Origin: Alphaproteobacteria bacterium
Lineage (GTDB): Bacteria > Pseudomonadota > Alphaproteobacteria > Micavibrionales > UBA2020
Direction of reading: 5' to 3'
NCBI GenBank assembly: GCA_004297545.1
Contig: SCTB01000025.1
Span: 1-36,146, forward strand
Length of the DNA: 36,146 nucleotides
Below are positions 1 to 7,376 of this stretch, piece after piece. The first letter of the stretch is position 1. Each line of letters begins with the position of its first letter. Below the pieces are notes generated by a model. That model was given only the letters and a program-made list of their open reading frames with translations, was not told where the DNA came from and did no database searches. The position numbers were made by a program, and so were the translations under genes.

Positions 1-1176
1 TATTACAGCGACGAGCTGCTGCGCAACGCTTCGCGCCACGGACACGAGGATGTCGTCGAATATCTTTTGTCCAAGGGCGCCGATCATTCCGCCTGGAACG
101 GGGACCCCATGAAAGAGGCCTGCGAGAACGGCCATCTTGGCGTGGTCAAAAAGCTTGTCGCGGCGGGCGCGGATATCAACCAGGGTAACCCGCTGGAGCG
201 CGCCGCCCAGCATGGCCGGAAAGATCTTGTCGACTACCTGCTCTCGAAGGGCGCGGATGCCGCGGCCGGCAATAACGAGGCTTTCACCTCCGCCTGCCGC
301 CACGGGCATGCAGCGGTGGTGGCGGCGCTGCTGGCGCACGGCGTTTCGGCTTCCGCAAACGACAACGAGGCCTTTGTCGCCGCCAGCGAAGCCAAGTTTT
401 TCGACGTTGCGCGCGTTCTGCTCGCGAACGGCGCCGATCCCGACGCGCAGCACGGGCGGCCTTTGCGCCATGCCGCGAGCCGCGGCGAGACGGATACGGT
501 GAAGTTCCTGCTGGAGAACAAGGCGAACCCGAATATTCCCGGCCCCTACCGCGAAACGCCGCTGGTCGAAGCGGTGCGCGCGGGCCATACCAGCATCGTC
601 AAGCTTCTGCTCCGGCATGGAGCTGACCCCGCCATGTTTGAATTCGAAGCCTGGAAGGCGGCGCGGCGCGAAAAAAATCGCGCGCTGCAGCACGCGATCA
701 TCGACGGCGCCCGAGCCGCTCGCGCGCAGGAACAGGACGACCGCCTCGCCGAATTCAGATCGACGTTCCGGTCCGGCTATACGCTTGACGACCTGCGGAC
801 GAAAAAAGGGCCCTCCGGCGATACAGGCCTGCTGCTCGCGGCGCGCAGCGGGAAGTTCGCGGATATCGTCCGCCAGGCCTCCTCCGGCGTGCTGCTGCCG
901 TCCGATCTTTTTCATCCCGACGACCGGCTCGATTCGGTCATGACCGTGCTGGTGCGCACCAAGACGTTGCAGCAATTCTTCGACCCGCAATTCTGGACCG
1001 ACAGGACCGGGGCCGTGTCGGATGCCTACGAAAGCCTCCCCGCCGTCTTTCAGAAGCGGGTCAAGCTCGATTCCATCCGCGCCCAGATCAACCGCAGCAT
1101 GATTATGAAAAACATGAAGGGTGGCGGCGGCATGATGAACGGCAAACCCAAGCCGCCGAAGATAAGCGGTTATTGA
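1..1176 (+). CDS. Ankyrin-repeat protein with unusual C-terminal module, 5' end outside window
   Basis: The reading frame is open from the first base, so the gene starts to the left of the window; 391 codons are visible. The N-terminal half is a series of ANK repeats (GADxxAxN, ALxxAxxxGH, VVxxLL patterns) that mostly recur every 30 residues rather than 33, with one 33-residue repeat near base 530. After a charged helical linker (about 640-760) comes a non-ANK module: GDTGLLLAARSGKFADI at about 817-867, then a helical region ending in FDPQFW at 979-996 and VKLDSI. The same module is seen in the genes at 1250, 2509 and 4679. The tail is Gly/Met-rich, then Pro/Lys-rich. ANK arrays bind protein partners; the partner here is unknown. 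A promoter for the next gene overlaps the stop codon. Confidence 0.9.
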   Translation, partial: YYSDELLRNASRHGHEDVVEYLLSKGADHSAWNGDPMKEACENGHLGVVKKLVAAGADINQGNPLERAAQHGRKDLVDYLLSKGADAAAGNNEAFTSACRHGHAAVVAALLAHGVSASANDNEAFVAASEAKFFDVARVLLANGADPDAQHGRPLRHAASRGETDTVKFLLENKANPNIPGPYRETPLVEAVRAGHTSIVKLLLRHGADPAMFEFEAWKAARREKNRALQHAIIDGARAARAQEQDDRLAEFRSTFRSGYTLDDLRTKKGPSGDTGLLLAARSGKFADIVRQASSGVLLPSDLFHPDDRLDSVMTVLVRTKTLQQFFDPQFWTDRTGAVSDAYESLPAVFQKRVKLDSIRAQINRSMIMKNMKGGGGMMNGKPKPPKISGY

Positions 1177-1201
1177 CATAAAGCGCCGCTGTCTTTAGGA
1201 T
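1173..1201 (+). promoter_or_regulatory. Sigma-70-type promoter for the ANK gene at 1250
   Basis: A perfect -35 box TTGACA at 1173-1178 is followed by 17 bases and a -10 box TAGGAT at 1196-1201 (4 of 6 consensus). The -35 box overlaps the TGA stop of the preceding gene. The extended string TTGACATAA recurs in other promoters of this window. Confidence 0.6.
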
Positions 1202-1249
1202 GCTCCCCTGTAACGGGACATTCAACCATATAAAGGCGGCGCCACCCGC

Positions 1250-2509
1250 ATGCAAACCGACGCGCATGATTTTTCACCCGAGGAACTGCTCGAAAAGCAG
1301 CTGCGCGAAGCGTATCTGGAGCATGACTTCGCGCAGGTCCAGGACCTGCTGCGGCAAAAGGATTTCCCCAACGAGCTCAAGGGGTCTGTCCTTGCCACGG
1401 CGCTGCGCGACGGCAACCTGCCCATGGTGAAATTCGTGATCGAGGAAGCGAAAGTCGACCTGACGGCCGAGAGCAGCATCATGCTCGTCTTTCTCGCCTG
1501 CCAGGCGCAGAAGCTCGATATCGTTTTGTACTTAAGCGAAAAGACGGCCGAGCTGGGCCTTGAGCGCTCCGATGCCTATGAGTTGGTGTTCAGCCGTTTC
1601 CCGGCGGAAAAACATGCGGTCGCCGTGGACGAATTGCTGACCCGCGCCGGCGACCGGCAGGACGCGCTGAACAAGATGCTTTATGCCGCAGCCGCCTCCA
1701 AGACCTTCGATGTCATTCCGCACCTGCTCGGTCTGGGGGCGGATCCGAACGCGCAGGGAGGCACAGTCATCTATCTGCTGACGACCGCCTACGACCATGA
1801 TTTTTTCAAGGACCGGGGAAAATATCTCGGGCTGATGAAGCAATACCTCGAAAAATTCGAGGACAGGGGCGTGCTCGATACGGCGCTGACCGTCGTTTCC
1901 TTCAAGGTGCCCGACAATACCCAGTACCCGGAAACCGTGCGCCTGCTGCTCGACAAGGGCGCTGATCCTTTCAGCGGCCATGCCGAGGCCTGCCGTCACC
2001 TGTCGGAAAAATTCCGCCAGCTGGACCGCGCCGACAATGCGGAAGTCTGGGAAGGCGTTTTCCGGGTGGCGCAGGAAAAAGACGTCGCCGCCTATCGCGG
2101 GCAATTCGAGACATTGTTCAAGAATGATTTCCGCGTAGCCGACCTACTGGCGCCCGTCACCGAAGACGGCGATACGGGACTGATGCTGGCGGCGAAGGGG
2201 AAAGTCCTCGACAAGGTCGTGGCGGCGGCCGTCGCCGAGGGTACAACGCTGATTACGGCGCAAAGACTGCTGGAAAAGAACGCGCGCAACCAGTCTCTCC
2301 TGTCGCTGGCGCTCGACCGCGGCGACATGGAAGCCCTGTTCGAGCCTTCGTACTGGTCGAAGGCCGACAGAGATATCCTGCGCTCTGTGGCGCAGAACCT
2401 GACCGAGGAGCAGCGGCCCTGGGTCGACCTGCCTCGGCTTTCCTCGCGCCTCGACCAGTTTAACCTGAAGCAGCAGGCGGTGCGCTTCAAGCTGCGCCCG
2501 TCAACCTGA
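1250..2509 (+). CDS. Ankyrin-like protein with shared C-terminal module
   Basis: A 419-residue protein. Scattered ANK-like units are recognisable (LRDGNLPMVKFVIEE, AAASKTFDVIPHLLGLGADPNA, ETVRLLLDKGADPF), but they are degenerate and spaced by long helical inserts, so the fold is probably an irregular ANK/helical solenoid. The last ~140 residues carry the module also seen in its neighbours: GDTGLMLAAKGK, a helical stretch, FEPSYW at 2339-2356, and a VDLPRLSS segment. The tail ends VRFKLRPST, basic and hydrophobic like several other ANK proteins here. The ATG at 1250 is the first in frame after the promoter at 1173-1201; the ribosome site (AAGGCGGCG) is weak. The stop overlaps the start of the next gene by one base (TGATG), which suggests translational coupling. 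No signal peptide is seen; a cytoplasmic or exported effector role is open. Confidence 0.88.
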   Translation: MQTDAHDFSPEELLEKQLREAYLEHDFAQVQDLLRQKDFPNELKGSVLATALRDGNLPMVKFVIEEAKVDLTAESSIMLVFLACQAQKLDIVLYLSEKTAELGLERSDAYELVFSRFPAEKHAVAVDELLTRAGDRQDALNKMLYAAAASKTFDVIPHLLGLGADPNAQGGTVIYLLTTAYDHDFFKDRGKYLGLMKQYLEKFEDRGVLDTALTVVSFKVPDNTQYPETVRLLLDKGADPFSGHAEACRHLSEKFRQLDRADNAEVWEGVFRVAQEKDVAAYRGQFETLFKNDFRVADLLAPVTEDGDTGLMLAAKGKVLDKVVAAAVAEGTTLITAQRLLEKNARNQSLLSLALDRGDMEALFEPSYWSKADRDILRSVAQNLTEEQRPWVDLPRLSSRLDQFNLKQQAVRFKLRPST

Positions 2510-3651
2510 TGACCCCCAATCCTTACGATCAGGCCGATGGATTTTACGGCGGCGACGAAGAAGAAGACGAAGGCTTCGGCGCCTGGGCGGAGCGCGAGGC
2601 CGCGGGCACATATAACGACACCTGGCGGCTTCTTTACGACCTGCAAAAATCCGCCGAGAAGAAAAACTGGGACGAGATGCGCAGGGACATCGCGGCATTC
2701 AAGGGCGATATCCCGTTTCAGGACCTCTCCCTCAAGGCCTTCCGGCTGGCCGCTGCCGCGGGGCAGCTGGATATCGTGAAGACGATGTTCGACCGCAAGT
2801 TTCGCCTGATGACCGAGGATGGAGCGGCCGCGCTGGAAGACCTGGCGCGGCATCCGGACTCGAAGCCGGTCATCGCCTACCTGCTCGCCAATAAATACGC
2901 CGAACCCGATCAGGCGCTCTCGACGGTCGAGGCCGAAGGCGATCCGGATATGATGGAAGTCTTCCGCAAGGCGGGCTGCGACATCCTGCGCAGCGGAAGG
3001 GCGATATCCCATGCCCTGCATAACGGGAATGTCGACATGATGCAGTATCTGTACAAGCACGGGGCCGATATATACCGGCCCTCCATCGTGGAGGGGCTTT
3101 ACGGCGGCATCGAAAGCTATCAGGCGAGCAACCGCGACCGGGTGGTTTCCTTCAACACCGCGCATATCAAGCAGTCTTTCCGCGCGCTGGTCGAAGATGA
3201 TGCAAAAAAATGGGAATATTATTACGCCATTCACGTCCCGCCCCATCCTTCGCTCGATGATTTTCGCGCCGTCCCGCCGGGCGTCGCCAGCAAGGACATG
3301 ACACTGCTGCAGATTGCCGCCCGCGCCGGCTGCTTTGCCGATGTCATGGAAGCCGCGGCGCGGGAAACAAAAAACCCGCTCACGGCGGAAGACATGCTGC
3401 GCACCGATGTCTCGGGCGCCTCCGTGCTCACGGTACTGGCGACGCGCATGGAGACGGCCCAGGCTTTCGACGTGCGCTTGTGGTTCCGCCAGCCGGAAGA
3501 GGCCGCAAAGCTGCACGAAGGCCTCTATTCTCTGGGCGCGGATGTCGCCATCGACCCCGCCGCCTATGCCGCCGACCTCCAGCGCTACCGGCTGAAGGCG
3601 CTGGCGAAAACCGCCAATGTTTCCCTGAAACCGCGCCCGCCCCGGGCCTAA
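2509..3651 (+). CDS. Ankyrin-like protein with shared C-terminal module
   Basis: A 380-residue protein starting at the ATG that overlaps the previous stop, so the two are probably co-translated. The N-terminus is acidic (GGDEEEDEGFG). Degenerate ANK-like helices follow (FRLAAAAGQLDIVKTMFD, ISHALHNGNVDMMQYLYKHGADI). The C-terminal ~125 residues match the neighbouring module: SKDMTLLQIAARAGCFADVME, ASVLTVLATRMETAQAF, then FDVRLW at 3466-3483, where the proline of the F-x-P-x-F-W signature is replaced by valine. It ends NVSLKPRPPRA, again a basic Pro-containing tail. No catalytic motif or membrane segment is seen. Function unknown; probably a paralogue of the two genes before it. Confidence 0.87.
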   Translation: MTPNPYDQADGFYGGDEEEDEGFGAWAEREAAGTYNDTWRLLYDLQKSAEKKNWDEMRRDIAAFKGDIPFQDLSLKAFRLAAAAGQLDIVKTMFDRKFRLMTEDGAAALEDLARHPDSKPVIAYLLANKYAEPDQALSTVEAEGDPDMMEVFRKAGCDILRSGRAISHALHNGNVDMMQYLYKHGADIYRPSIVEGLYGGIESYQASNRDRVVSFNTAHIKQSFRALVEDDAKKWEYYYAIHVPPHPSLDDFRAVPPGVASKDMTLLQIAARAGCFADVMEAAARETKNPLTAEDMLRTDVSGASVLTVLATRMETAQAFDVRLWFRQPEEAAKLHEGLYSLGADVAIDPAAYAADLQRYRLKALAKTANVSLKPRPPRA

Positions 3652-3720
3652 CGCAGTTTTTATCACGTAAGTAATTGTTATTATTCAATAAACTAGAGGG
3701 ATGCAGCCCCCAATCTTCAT

Positions 3721-3749
3721 TTGACATAATATGTCAGATGCTTTATTGT
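3721..3749 (+). promoter_or_regulatory. Promoter with palindrome over the -35 box, upstream of ANK gene 3807
   Basis: TTGACA at 3721-3726, a 17-base spacer, then TATTGT at 3744-3749. A 15-base palindrome, TGACATA-A-TATGTCA, covers 3722-3736 and overlaps the -35 box, so it could be an operator. The 155-base gap holding it is AT-rich compared with the flanking genes. Confidence 0.65.
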
Positions 3750-3806
3750 ACAGCCACCTGTTAAATACCGGATTTTCAAGCCGCCGCCAAAAGGCAAGAA
3801 TGGACC

Positions 3807-4682
3807 ATGTCCGAAGAAAACAAGGATAAAAGAGAAAACTGGCTGACGCGCACCTTCAACCGCATCCGCCTGTTCACGGCGCGTTTCCGCCGCAGCAGTC
3901 TCGACAACGCGCTGATCAACTGCGCGAAGACGGGCAAGGATATCCGTGCGGCGTTTCTGATCGCCTCGGGCGCGAATCCTGCGGCCCGGAACAATGCCGC
4001 CCTCAAGGTCGCGGCCGCCCATGGCCACCTGCCGATGCTGCGCCTGCTTTTGAAGCACGGCGTGAAGGCGGATGCCGAAAACAGCGCGGCGCTGCATGAA
4101 TCCATCCGCCACGGCGAGCGCAGCGTCGCCAAATACCTGATGCAGAACGGCGCGGACATCCATGCGCTGAACGAGGAAGCCATCATCATCGCAGCCTCCC
4201 TCAACAACGTGCGCATGATGGAGCTGATGATCGATTCAAAGGCCGATATCAACGCAAGAAACGGCGAGCCACTGAAGGTGGCCGCGCTGAACGGGCGGCA
4301 CCATGTGGTCGGCCTGCTGATCCGCTCGGGCGCGGACCCGACGGCGAACGACAATGCGCCGCTCTACTGGGCCTGCCGTTACGGCCATCGCGGCGTCGCG
4401 GAAGTGCTGGTGGGCGCGGGCGCCGATATCCATGCCCGCAACGGCGTGATGCTTGATGTGGCCGCTGCCTTCGGCCATGTCAGCATGCTGCAATTCCTGC
4501 TGCAGAAGGGCGCGCATGTCGCGCCCGACGGCGGCCTGGCATTGCGCTGGGCGGAGAAGACCGGGCAGGGGCATTGCGTCGCCATCCTGAAAGAACATCT
4601 TGAAAAGAACAAGCCTGCGCCGCAGATATCGCCCGAGCCGAAAAGGCCGCAGCTGCCGCCCGCGGGAGGAGCCGCCCCATGA
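3807..4682 (+). CDS. Ankyrin-repeat protein built of 30-residue repeats
   Basis: A 291-residue protein. After a basic N-terminus (about residues 1-30) it is almost entirely ANK repeats from about residue 35 to 255. Six successive repeats are exactly 30 residues, each running from GA(D/N)xxA(R/N)N through xxLxxAAxxGH to a LLxxG end. The usual 33-residue ANK unit has a longer loop with the TPLH motif, which is missing here. The last ~35 residues are Pro/Lys-rich (KNKPAPQISPEPKRP). A promoter lies at 3721-3749. The stop overlaps the ATG of the next gene by four bases (ATGA), so the pair is probably translationally coupled: a pure ANK scaffold followed by a protein carrying the C-terminal module. 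Partner unknown. Confidence 0.92.
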   Translation: MSEENKDKRENWLTRTFNRIRLFTARFRRSSLDNALINCAKTGKDIRAAFLIASGANPAARNNAALKVAAAHGHLPMLRLLLKHGVKADAENSAALHESIRHGERSVAKYLMQNGADIHALNEEAIIIAASLNNVRMMELMIDSKADINARNGEPLKVAALNGRHHVVGLLIRSGADPTANDNAPLYWACRYGHRGVAEVLVGAGADIHARNGVMLDVAAAFGHVSMLQFLLQKGAHVAPDGGLALRWAEKTGQGHCVAILKEHLEKNKPAPQISPEPKRPQLPPAGGAAP

Positions 4683-5611
4683 CGCGCGACGAATGGATGG
4701 CAGGGCTGCCCGGACTGGCGCAGGACAAGAAGGATCACCTTCTGTTTTTTGCGGTCGAGAATCTTGAATACGAGAAGGTCGACGCGTTGATTAAAGCAGG
4801 CGCGAAAGTGAACGGCGGGCAGGATATGTTCGGCTGGATACTGAAGCGCACCGACGACATGCAGATGACGAATGTGCTGCTGGATGCCGGCTGGACCGCC
4901 GAAACCGTGCGCCACCGCGACTGCTGGGCCTTTTTCGGCGAGGACAAGGACGAGGCCTATAAGACGCTGGGCCGGCTGTTCAACGCCGGCATGACCGACG
5001 ACGAGCGCATCAAGGCCGCGGCCTCCGCGCTCAAAAAGGGCGATTTCGTGCATCTGGACGCCTATATCATTCGTCCGGGTGAAAATATCGTGAAGCTGCT
5101 GAATTACCCCGACTGGGGCCGCCAGACGGTCGCTTGGGACAAGGACGACATGCGCGACATCACGCAGGACGATATCGACAAATACATCGGCTGGCGCCAT
5201 TCCATCGAAGAACTCTACGCCGCCCATTTCGCGACAGGGATGGACGAGAAGAAACTGAAGGAAGCGGTGACGAAGGAAGGCATGACCGGTCTGATGCTGG
5301 CGGCACGGGTCGGCAAGATGGACGACGTGGCCGCTTTTTACCGCAACCGCCCCGATCTCGCGCTCGGCCCTTCGGAAGTCACGCGGCAGGACTGCTACGC
5401 GCAATCCGTCGTTTCCCTGCTCGGCCAGCGTCAGCAGCTACAGGGGCTTTTCGCGCCGGAATTCTGGCGCGGCGCGCCTGAAGACGCGCTGGAACTGCTT
5501 TCCCAGGTGCCGCAGATGTACCTGCAGCAGCTCGACCAGGTCAAAATTGCGCGCGATGTCGCGCAGTCGCGGCTTGCCAAGACGGCCGCCGCCGCGAAAC
5601 ATTCCATTTAA
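4679..5611 (+). CDS. ANK-associated protein with shared C-terminal module
   Basis: A 310-residue protein whose ATG overlaps the preceding stop. ANK-like units are weak (LFFAVENLEYEKVDALIKAGAKVNG, IKAAASALKKGDFVHLDAYIIRPG). The last ~120 residues match the module of the genes at 1, 1250 and 2509: GMTGLMLAARVGKMDDV, then AQSVVSLLGQRQQLQ and FAPEFW at 5450-5467, then a helical QLDQVKIARD segment. It ends with Ala-rich KTAAAAKHSI rather than the basic LKxKP-type tail. No signal peptide or membrane segment. It converges on the TetR gene, with only ten bases between the two stops. Function unknown; the module suggests the same pathway as its upstream paralogues. Confidence 0.87.
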   Translation: MTRDEWMAGLPGLAQDKKDHLLFFAVENLEYEKVDALIKAGAKVNGGQDMFGWILKRTDDMQMTNVLLDAGWTAETVRHRDCWAFFGEDKDEAYKTLGRLFNAGMTDDERIKAAASALKKGDFVHLDAYIIRPGENIVKLLNYPDWGRQTVAWDKDDMRDITQDDIDKYIGWRHSIEELYAAHFATGMDEKKLKEAVTKEGMTGLMLAARVGKMDDVAAFYRNRPDLALGPSEVTRQDCYAQSVVSLLGQRQQLQGLFAPEFWRGAPEDALELLSQVPQMYLQQLDQVKIARDVAQSRLAKTAAAAKHSI

Positions 5612-5621
5612 TAAATATCAA

Positions 5622-6206
5622 TCAGGCCTTCAGGGCCGCGAAGGCAGTATCGCGGATGCTCCGGATCATCTCCGGCGACATCTTCAGTTTGGCCATGGTG
5701 CGCAGCGTAAAGGGCACCGACATCAGGAACTGGGCCAGCTTGCGCGGATCGCGATCGGCCCTGATCTGGCCGGCTTTCTGTGCGTTTCCGATGCAGGAGG
5801 TCATCATGGTCTCGATTTGCGCCAGGTATCCGTGCACATGCCGCGTTATGCTGTCGTTGATATGCGCGACCTCCAGCAGAGAATTGCAGAGAAAGCAGCC
5901 GGGGCCGGGCGTCACGCCCGTGCATTCGTCGACGACGTAATTCAGCATGGCGTCGATGGCTTTCAGGGGGTCGGGTGCTTCCTGCAGCGCCTTCATGCGC
6001 GGCAGCACTACTTCCTCGAAGTTCAGCTTCAGCGCGGCCTCGAAAACCTTTTCCTTGTCGCCCAGCGCGTTGTAAACGGAGCCGAGGTGCAGCCCCAGCT
6101 GTTCGGCCAGATCGCGCATGGAGGTTTGTTCATAGCCGTGCGCCCAGAAACTTTCCATGGCGGTGTGAAGCGCTTTTTCCCGGCAGAATTCTAATTTGCG
6201 TCCCAT
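5622..6206 (-). CDS. TetR/AcrR-family transcriptional regulator
   Basis: A 194-residue protein, the usual TetR size. Residues about 10-56 form the DNA-binding helix-turn-helix region (ALHTAMESFWAHGYEQTSMRD, then LGLHLGSVYNALGDKEKVF), with the family's typical SVY-x-xxxxKEx end. The C-terminal half contains GPGCFLCNSLLE, a motif common in one subgroup of TetR ligand-binding domains. The ATG at 6206 has AAGGGA eight bases upstream. TetR proteins usually repress a neighbouring or divergent gene when no ligand is bound; here no obvious efflux pump or oxidoreductase lies next to it, so the target is unknown. The 440-base region on its 5' side may hold its operator. The ligand cannot be predicted. 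Confidence 0.93.
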   Translation of the reverse strand: MGRKLEFCREKALHTAMESFWAHGYEQTSMRDLAEQLGLHLGSVYNALGDKEKVFEAALKLNFEEVVLPRMKALQEAPDPLKAIDAMLNYVVDECTGVTPGPGCFLCNSLLEVAHINDSITRHVHGYLAQIETMMTSCIGNAQKAGQIRADRDPRKLAQFLMSVPFTLRTMAKLKMSPEMIRSIRDTAFAALKA

Positions 6207-6647
6207 TGTCGAAATCCCTTTTCAAGTTATAAGTTCCGTCAGTAAGGTCGTGGTATCAGGTCGTTTCCCCATTAATGCCTAGGTGCTCAAAAATAGACCG
6301 CGGATGAAGTAAATATGGGCTTTCAAGCGGTTATGCATTTTATAGAGCATCTGAGTACCTGATTGCAATCCTGCCGTTAAGGTTTTGAAAAAGAACGATT
6401 GTTCAAGTAATTTCCGGCGGCTGTTAACAATCTTTTCATATGTTGAGCCTAGACTCGGAAGTATCTGCCCAGGGCGACAGCAAAAGCATTAAGCCCTTGG
6501 GAAACCATGTTTTGACCAGGATTCGGACATTTTACGTGTTTTTATTTCGCTTCATGACTTCACTTCAGACCATCACCGACACTTCGCCGGCCGGCAACTT
6601 TGTCCGCGCCGGTTTTACGCGTTTGGCAATAGAAGGAGACTTGTAAT
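6207..6647. other. 440-base intergenic region between TetR gene and small gene 6648
   Basis: This stretch separates the TetR gene from the divergent small gene at 6648. It is more AT-rich than the flanks. A 68-codon frame (6440-6646, ending one base before the next ATG) is open on the plus strand, but its composition is unremarkable and it has no clear ribosome site, so I treat it as leader. TTAACA at about 6425 and TTGACC at about 6511 could be -35 boxes, but no convincing -10 partner was found. No stable terminator or riboswitch was recognised. Confidence 0.4.
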
Positions 6648-6887
6648 ATGGGCCAACTCGACCGCACGGCAACCGATACTTACGAAACCCGCGAACTCGC
6701 CTGGGAACTCCAGCAGGGGCATCCCGACGTCCAGCGAATCAAATTCCTCCTCGATAACCAGGCCGATCTGCGCGCCGCCATGCGAATTGCCAATATTCAA
6801 ATGAAAGACCTTTTGAAAAACCCCCATCTGCGCCAGCTGAAACTCCAGCGGCTGCTGGAGCCGATGCTGGAAAACGCGGGGCTTTGA
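6648..6887 (+). CDS. Small helical protein of unknown function
   Basis: A 79-residue protein not recognised. The ATG at 6648 is preceded by a strong ribosome site (AGAAGGAGA, about eight bases away), which makes it a credible gene. It is rich in charged residues and Leu and looks all-helical (ELAWELQQGHPDVQRIKFLLDNQADLRAAMRIANIQMKDLL, in two or three helices). The pattern of GHPDVQRIKFLLDNQADL is faintly ANK-like but too short to call. No signal peptide, membrane segment or metal-binding motif. It is followed by the RHH gene 140 bases later. Confidence 0.65.
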   Translation: MGQLDRTATDTYETRELAWELQQGHPDVQRIKFLLDNQADLRAAMRIANIQMKDLLKNPHLRQLKLQRLLEPMLENAGL

Positions 6888-6966
6888 CTTTCAAAGAGGC
6901 CGCAGTCCTGACTATGTGAATCCTTGGCCGATAATTCCCTTGCCGTAAACAAAAAGGCGGGGTGTA

Positions 6967-7000
6967 ATACATGTATGCATGCCTGTGCGCATGTATACAT
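6967..7000. promoter_or_regulatory. Nested palindromic operator-like site upstream of the RHH gene
   Basis: Two 12-base arms, ATGTATGCATGC (6971-6982) and GCATGTATACAT (6989-7000), are inverted repeats with one mismatch and a 6-base spacer. Each arm also contains its own palindrome: ATACATGTAT at 6967-6976, GCATGC at 6977-6982 and ATGTATACAT at 6991-7000. The site sits 28 bases before the ATG at 7028. Ribbon-helix-helix proteins commonly bind such short repeated half-sites and repress themselves, so I infer an autoregulatory operator. Confidence 0.6.
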
Positions 7001-7027
7001 GGGGTTACATCATCGGGGGTTTTCACT

Positions 7028-7276
7028 ATGGCAAGCGAGATCCGGCGGTTGCTCGTCACCGCCCTGCGTTCCATCGAAGAAGAAGCGCTCGCGCAGCGCG
7101 AAGCGCCCAAACGTCCCAAAAGCCGCGAAGGCAAAAAGACCATCGTCGGTCACTTTCCGCCCGAAGCCGCCTGGCAGTTGAAAAAACTCGCGCTGGATAA
7201 ACAGACCACCGTGCAAAGCCTGCTCGAAGAATCGCTCAGCGATTTATTCGAGAAGTATCATTTGCCAAGGGTGTAG
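7028..7276 (+). CDS. Ribbon-helix-helix (antitoxin-like) DNA-binding protein
   Basis: An 82-residue protein. The N-terminal half is basic and flexible; residues about 38-80 look like a ribbon-helix-helix unit: a beta strand KKTIVGHFPPEA, helix AWQLKKLALDKQT and helix TVQSLLEESLSDLFEKYH. This arrangement is typical of chromosomal or plasmid RHH antitoxins and ParG-type regulators. The frame is open further upstream (to 6971), but those codons lie in the palindromic site, so ATG 7028 was chosen. GGGGG about ten bases before it may serve as ribosome site. No toxin gene (ParE, RelE, PIN or similar) follows; the next thing is a palindromic repeat and then a convergent ANK gene. It may be an orphan antitoxin or a local regulator. 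Confidence 0.75.
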   Translation: MASEIRRLLVTALRSIEEEALAQREAPKRPKSREGKKTIVGHFPPEAAWQLKKLALDKQTTVQSLLEESLSDLFEKYHLPRV

Positions 7277-7298
7277 CTGAACCTCAGCCGTCTTCTTC

Positions 7299-7366
7299 TG
7301 TCATCCCAGCGAAAGCTGGGATCTCCTCAATTGCAAAGGGAGATGCCAGCTTTCGCTGGCATGACA
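7299..7366. repeat. Extragenic palindromic repeat (GTCATCCC family)
   Basis: Two ~28-base arms, starting TGTCATCCCAGCGAAAGC and ending GCTTTCGCTGGCATGACA, face each other with a 12-base centre. It can form a long hairpin between the convergent RHH and ANK genes. The same kind of TGTCATxCC...GGxATGACA unit recurs elsewhere in the window, near 8131, 22667, 29871, 30297 and 31603. Confidence 0.85.
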
Positions 7367-7376
7367 GCGGGGCTGA

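Noticed and set aside
2092-3666. 524-codon minus-strand open frame opposite the ANK gene 2509
   Set aside because: Shadow of the plus-strand ANK operon; composition is low-complexity and the coupled ANK genes on the other strand are convincing.
6440-6646. 68-codon frame upstream of the small gene 6648
   Set aside because: No ribosome site and its end covers the strong ribosome site of the next gene; more likely untranslated leader.
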